Shown here in pieces: positions 6,365 through 8,492 of a stretch of 8,492 nucleotides of DNA. Source of the stretch: Gemmatimonadota bacterium. Lineage in GTDB: Bacteria; GCA-2686955. The position numbers and the translations under genes are program-made. The notes below the pieces were generated by a model. The model was not told the origin of the DNA and ran no database searches. It saw only the letters and a list, made by a program, of their open reading frames with translations. How positions within the stretch are numbered: the stretch's first letter is position 1; every line of letters starts with the position of its first letter. The stretch lies in assembly GCA_026991065.1 (NCBI GenBank), contig JALXCG010000080.1, positions 1 to 8,492 on the forward strand, given 5' to 3'.

Positions 6365-7426
6365 ATGGATCTAGAGGCCCTGGTGGTTGATGATAGTGCG
6401 ACCTATCGGACAATCCTGACCGAGGTCCTGCGCAATGTGGCCGGCATCGGCGACGTTCGCAAGGCACGCGATGGCACGGAGGCGTTGCGGTTGGTGGACG
6501 AATCGGTTCCGGGCATTGTCTTCCTGGATATTGTCATGCCGGGAATGGATGGGCTGGAGGTCTTGGCCAAGTTGAAGGCCGGTCACCCGGATCTGCCTGT
6601 GGTGATGGTGAGCGGCGCTTCCCGCAGCAATGCGCGGGTGACAGTGAAGTCGCTGGAGGCGGGAGCGCTTGCATTTGTTGCCAAACCGACGGGCGGAGGC
6701 GCGGCGGTGCGGGAGTTGGTGCGCCAGATCAGCGCAGTTGTCGCCGGAATCGGTGATGCCGGACGGCCGGGGGACCGGGAGCTTTCGAAGGGAAAGACTC
6801 GGGGCGGCGGCAAGAGGCGTGCGACGGTTCCGGCGGCGGGGTTTTCGTTGGTCACGATCGGTGTTTCGACCGGGGGACCGCGCGCGTTGGCGCAGGTGGT
6901 ACCTCGCTTGCCGCGGGCTTTTCCGCTTCCGGTTCTGGTCGTGCAACACATGCCGGAGGGATTTACGGCGGCATTTGCGGAGAGCCTGGATGCCTCCTCC
7001 GCGCTCAGTGTAAGGGAAGCGCAGCAGGGGGATCTGTTGGAACCGGGGAGAGTCTACCTGGCGCCGGGCGGACGACACACGATCATTCGGAAGAGTGGGC
7101 GGGGATTCTCGGTAATGCTTGACGATGGACCCCCGGTGAACGGTGTGAAGCCGGCGTTTGATGTATTGCTTCGTTCGCTCGCGAAATGTGGAGGGCCGCG
7201 TGTTCCGCTGGCGGTCGTGATGACCGGCATGGGGGGGGACGGTCGGGATGGAATCAGAACGCTGCGCTCCGGCGGGTGTGTCTGTCTGACTCAATCAGCA
7301 GCGACTTGTACAGTTTATGGGATGCCGCGCGCAGTCGACGAGGCGGGACTCAGCGATGAGTCGGTGCCTCTGGATGAGATCGCTTCGCGGATTGAGCAAC
7401 TGGTTATGAAAGGCGGTAGGGAATGA
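6365..7426 (+). CDS. cheB: Protein-glutamate methylesterase / deamidase CheB
   Basis: CheB removes methyl groups from receptor glutamates (and deamidates glutamines), resetting receptor activity once it is phosphorylated by CheA. The 353-residue protein has the standard two-domain layout. The N-terminal receiver (1-125) has Asp9/Asp10, phosphoacceptor Asp55 (FLDIVMPGMDG), Ser83 and Lys107-Pro108. A basic/glycine-rich linker (about 130-158) joins it to the methylesterase domain (160-348). The catalytic triad is visible: Ser168 in GVSTGGP, His195 in QHMP, and Asp292 in TGMGGDG. Length and spacing match E. coli CheB (349 residues; Ser164, His190, Asp286). Eight consecutive G bases (7231-7238) encode part of the Asp292 motif. 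The stop codon overlaps the next ATG in an ATGA. The assignment is secure. Confidence 0.97.
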   Translation: MDLEALVVDDSATYRTILTEVLRNVAGIGDVRKARDGTEALRLVDESVPGIVFLDIVMPGMDGLEVLAKLKAGHPDLPVVMVSGASRSNARVTVKSLEAGALAFVAKPTGGGAAVRELVRQISAVVAGIGDAGRPGDRELSKGKTRGGGKRRATVPAAGFSLVTIGVSTGGPRALAQVVPRLPRAFPLPVLVVQHMPEGFTAAFAESLDASSALSVREAQQGDLLEPGRVYLAPGGRHTIIRKSGRGFSVMLDDGPPVNGVKPAFDVLLRSLAKCGGPRVPLAVVMTGMGGDGRDGIRTLRSGGCVCLTQSAATCTVYGMPRAVDEAGLSDESVPLDEIASRIEQLVMKGGRE

Positions 7427-8004
7427 GAGTGTTGTGTGTGGATGATGATTCCAGCAGCAGGATGATGCTCCGTGGATTGCTCGTGCGGATGTGTGAGGAG
7501 TGTGATGTGTTGCTGGCGCCGTCGGCCGAGGCGGCGGTGGCGGTTCTGGAGCGACAGCCGGTGGATCTGGTGGTCACTGACCTGGTGATGCCGGGGATGA
7601 GCGGGATCGACTTGCTTGAGTGGATAAAGGAGCGACGGGTGGAGACGGAAGTGATCGTTGTGACCGCGCACTCGTCGATTGAGACGGCGGTCGACGCGAT
7701 GCGGAAGGGCGCGCGCGATTATCTTCCCAAGCCGATCAACCCGGGTCTTCTGGAGGAGAAGTTGGAGACCTGGCGTGAGTTGATTGACGCGCGCCGTGAG
7801 GCCGATGATTTTCACCATGCTCTCAGTGCAATTGGTGACGATGTGCATCGCACTGCGTTGGAGCGGGAACAGACGATTTCAGAGATGAGTGCGATTCTTG
7901 AGCAACTCAGCGAAATCGTTCGTGTGCCCGATCTGGAGCCGGAAGCCGTGGTTGAGTCGATTGGCGCGCTTCTGGGACGCTGGAAGGAAGCAAAGGCCCA
8001 ATGA
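7423..8004 (+). CDS. Stand-alone response regulator: NtrC/RpfG-like receiver with a helical C-terminal tail
   Basis: This is a single receiver protein of 193 residues. The receiver (1-118) is complete: Asp7/Asp8, phosphoacceptor Asp53 (VTDLVMPGMSG), Thr81 (VTAHSSIETAVDAM) and Lys103-Pro104. The TAHSSIETAVDAMRKGARDYL pattern is that of NtrC- and RpfG-type receivers rather than CheY. The tail (119-193) is charged and predicted helical, with a likely coiled coil at about 119-165 and a short amphipathic end (172-190). It shows no DNA-binding, AAA+, HD-GYP or GGDEF motif. It lies between cheB and cheR with 4-base ATGA overlaps on both sides, so it is almost certainly co-translated with them and phosphorylated by CheA (inference). 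It could be the output regulator or a phosphate sink. I do not recognise the tail. Confidence 0.9.
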   Translation: MRVLCVDDDSSSRMMLRGLLVRMCEECDVLLAPSAEAAVAVLERQPVDLVVTDLVMPGMSGIDLLEWIKERRVETEVIVVTAHSSIETAVDAMRKGARDYLPKPINPGLLEEKLETWRELIDARREADDFHHALSAIGDDVHRTALEREQTISEMSAILEQLSEIVRVPDLEPEAVVESIGALLGRWKEAKAQ

Positions 8005-8492
8005 AAAACGGCGGTGCAATCACTCCGCGCGCCTTTCAACTTCTGCGTGACTATGTTGAGCGCGAGTGCGGGATCTCTCTGGATGCGACCAAGCACTATT
8101 TGGTGGAATCCCGTTTGCGAGACCTGCTGCGGGAGGAGGGATGCGACAGTTATGAGGAACTCCACACCGCCGCTCAAGCGGATCCCACCGGGCGCCTGCG
8201 GGATCGCATTGTTGATGCCCTGACTACCAATGAGACGCTTTGGTTTCGCGATGAGTCTCCGTTTGCGGTTTTTCAGGAACTCCTTTTGCCTCGCTATGCG
8301 GAAGAGATCCGGGCCGGCCGGCGGCAGCGGATCCGGGTATGGTCCGCCGCGGCCTCCACGGGCCAGGAAGCATACTCCATCGCTATTAAGTACCATGAGT
8401 ACATGCGCACGCAGACCCTGCTCAAACCGCAGCACCTGAGCATTCTCGGCACCGATATATCACCGAGTGCGATTGCGGCGGCCAAGGCGGCC
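8001..8492 (+). CDS. cheR: Chemotaxis protein methyltransferase CheR (N-terminal 164 residues; 3' end beyond the right edge)
   Basis: CheR methylates receptor glutamates using S-adenosylmethionine, opposing CheB. Visible are the N-terminal helical domain (about 7-72; FQLLRDYVERECGISL at 12-27, YLVESRLRDLL at 33-43), the family motif ALTTNETLWFRD (73-84), and the start of the SAM-binding fold: RVWSAAASTGQEAYSIAI (112-129) and ILGTDIS (148-154), where Asp152 is the expected SAM-contacting acidic residue. The glycine-rich loop reads SAAASTGQEAYS where SAGCSTGEEPYS is common; the second-position Ala and the Gln occur in other CheR proteins, while the Ala residues at 118 and 124 replace the usual Cys and Pro. 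The ATGA overlap with the preceding gene and an AAAGG at 7992-7996 support the start. Any C-terminal TPR extension would lie outside the window. Confidence 0.95.
   Translation, partial: MKNGGAITPRAFQLLRDYVERECGISLDATKHYLVESRLRDLLREEGCDSYEELHTAAQADPTGRLRDRIVDALTTNETLWFRDESPFAVFQELLLPRYAEEIRAGRRQRIRVWSAAASTGQEAYSIAIKYHEYMRTQTLLKPQHLSILGTDISPSAIAAAKAA

Noticed and set aside
8061-8492. Changes in the CheR SAM-binding loop (SAAASTGQEAYS) as a sign of an inactive enzyme
   Set aside because: The STG core, the following Tyr-Ser and the GTDIS acidic residue are retained, and related substitutions occur in active family members; not enough to claim loss of function.

Overview
The window is a chemosensory (Che) gene cluster from a GC-rich (about 60% by eye), probably Gram-negative bacterium. 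Codon use looks even throughout, and I see no mobile element, RNA gene or CRISPR array. The taxon is uncertain. The PilJ-type receptor sensor domain, the [11 protein letters not shown] receptor tip and the multi-domain CheA suggest a lineage such as Planctomycetota/Verrucomicrobiota relatives or former Deltaproteobacteria rather than an enteric bacterium. This is inference from motif style only.

Layout: bases 1-878 hold, on the minus strand, the first 292 residues of a cytosolic PAS-containing histidine kinase that runs off the left edge just after its H-box. A 246-base divergent intergenic region (879-1124) follows, with a 7-bp inverted repeat upstream of the main operon. From 1125 to the right edge everything is on the plus strand: cheA (1009 aa), cheW, a membrane methyl-accepting receptor, cheB, a stand-alone receiver protein, and cheR (cut by the right edge). 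The genes overlap or are close (8-bp overlap cheA/cheW, 11-bp gap to the receptor, 44-bp gap to cheB, then two 4-bp ATGA overlaps), so they are very likely one operon.

How the genes work together (family knowledge plus inference): the receptor senses a periplasmic signal and forms an array with CheW and CheA. CheA autophosphorylates at His51 and can pass phosphate to its own C-terminal receiver (Asp936), to the stand-alone receiver (Asp53) and to CheB (Asp55). CheR and CheB set receptor methylation for adaptation. No classical short CheY and no CheZ, CheC or CheD are present. The stand-alone receiver resembles those of NtrC/RpfG-type regulators and carries a helical tail, so the output may not be the flagellar motor.

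The parts most worth a second look are the extra segment in the CheA dimerisation domain, its divergent second CheW-like domain, the stand-alone regulator with an unassigned tail, the inverted repeat upstream of cheA, and poly-G tracts that fall in catalytic-motif codons. Most of the window is a recognisable Che cluster. I see no clear evidence of a wholly new system.
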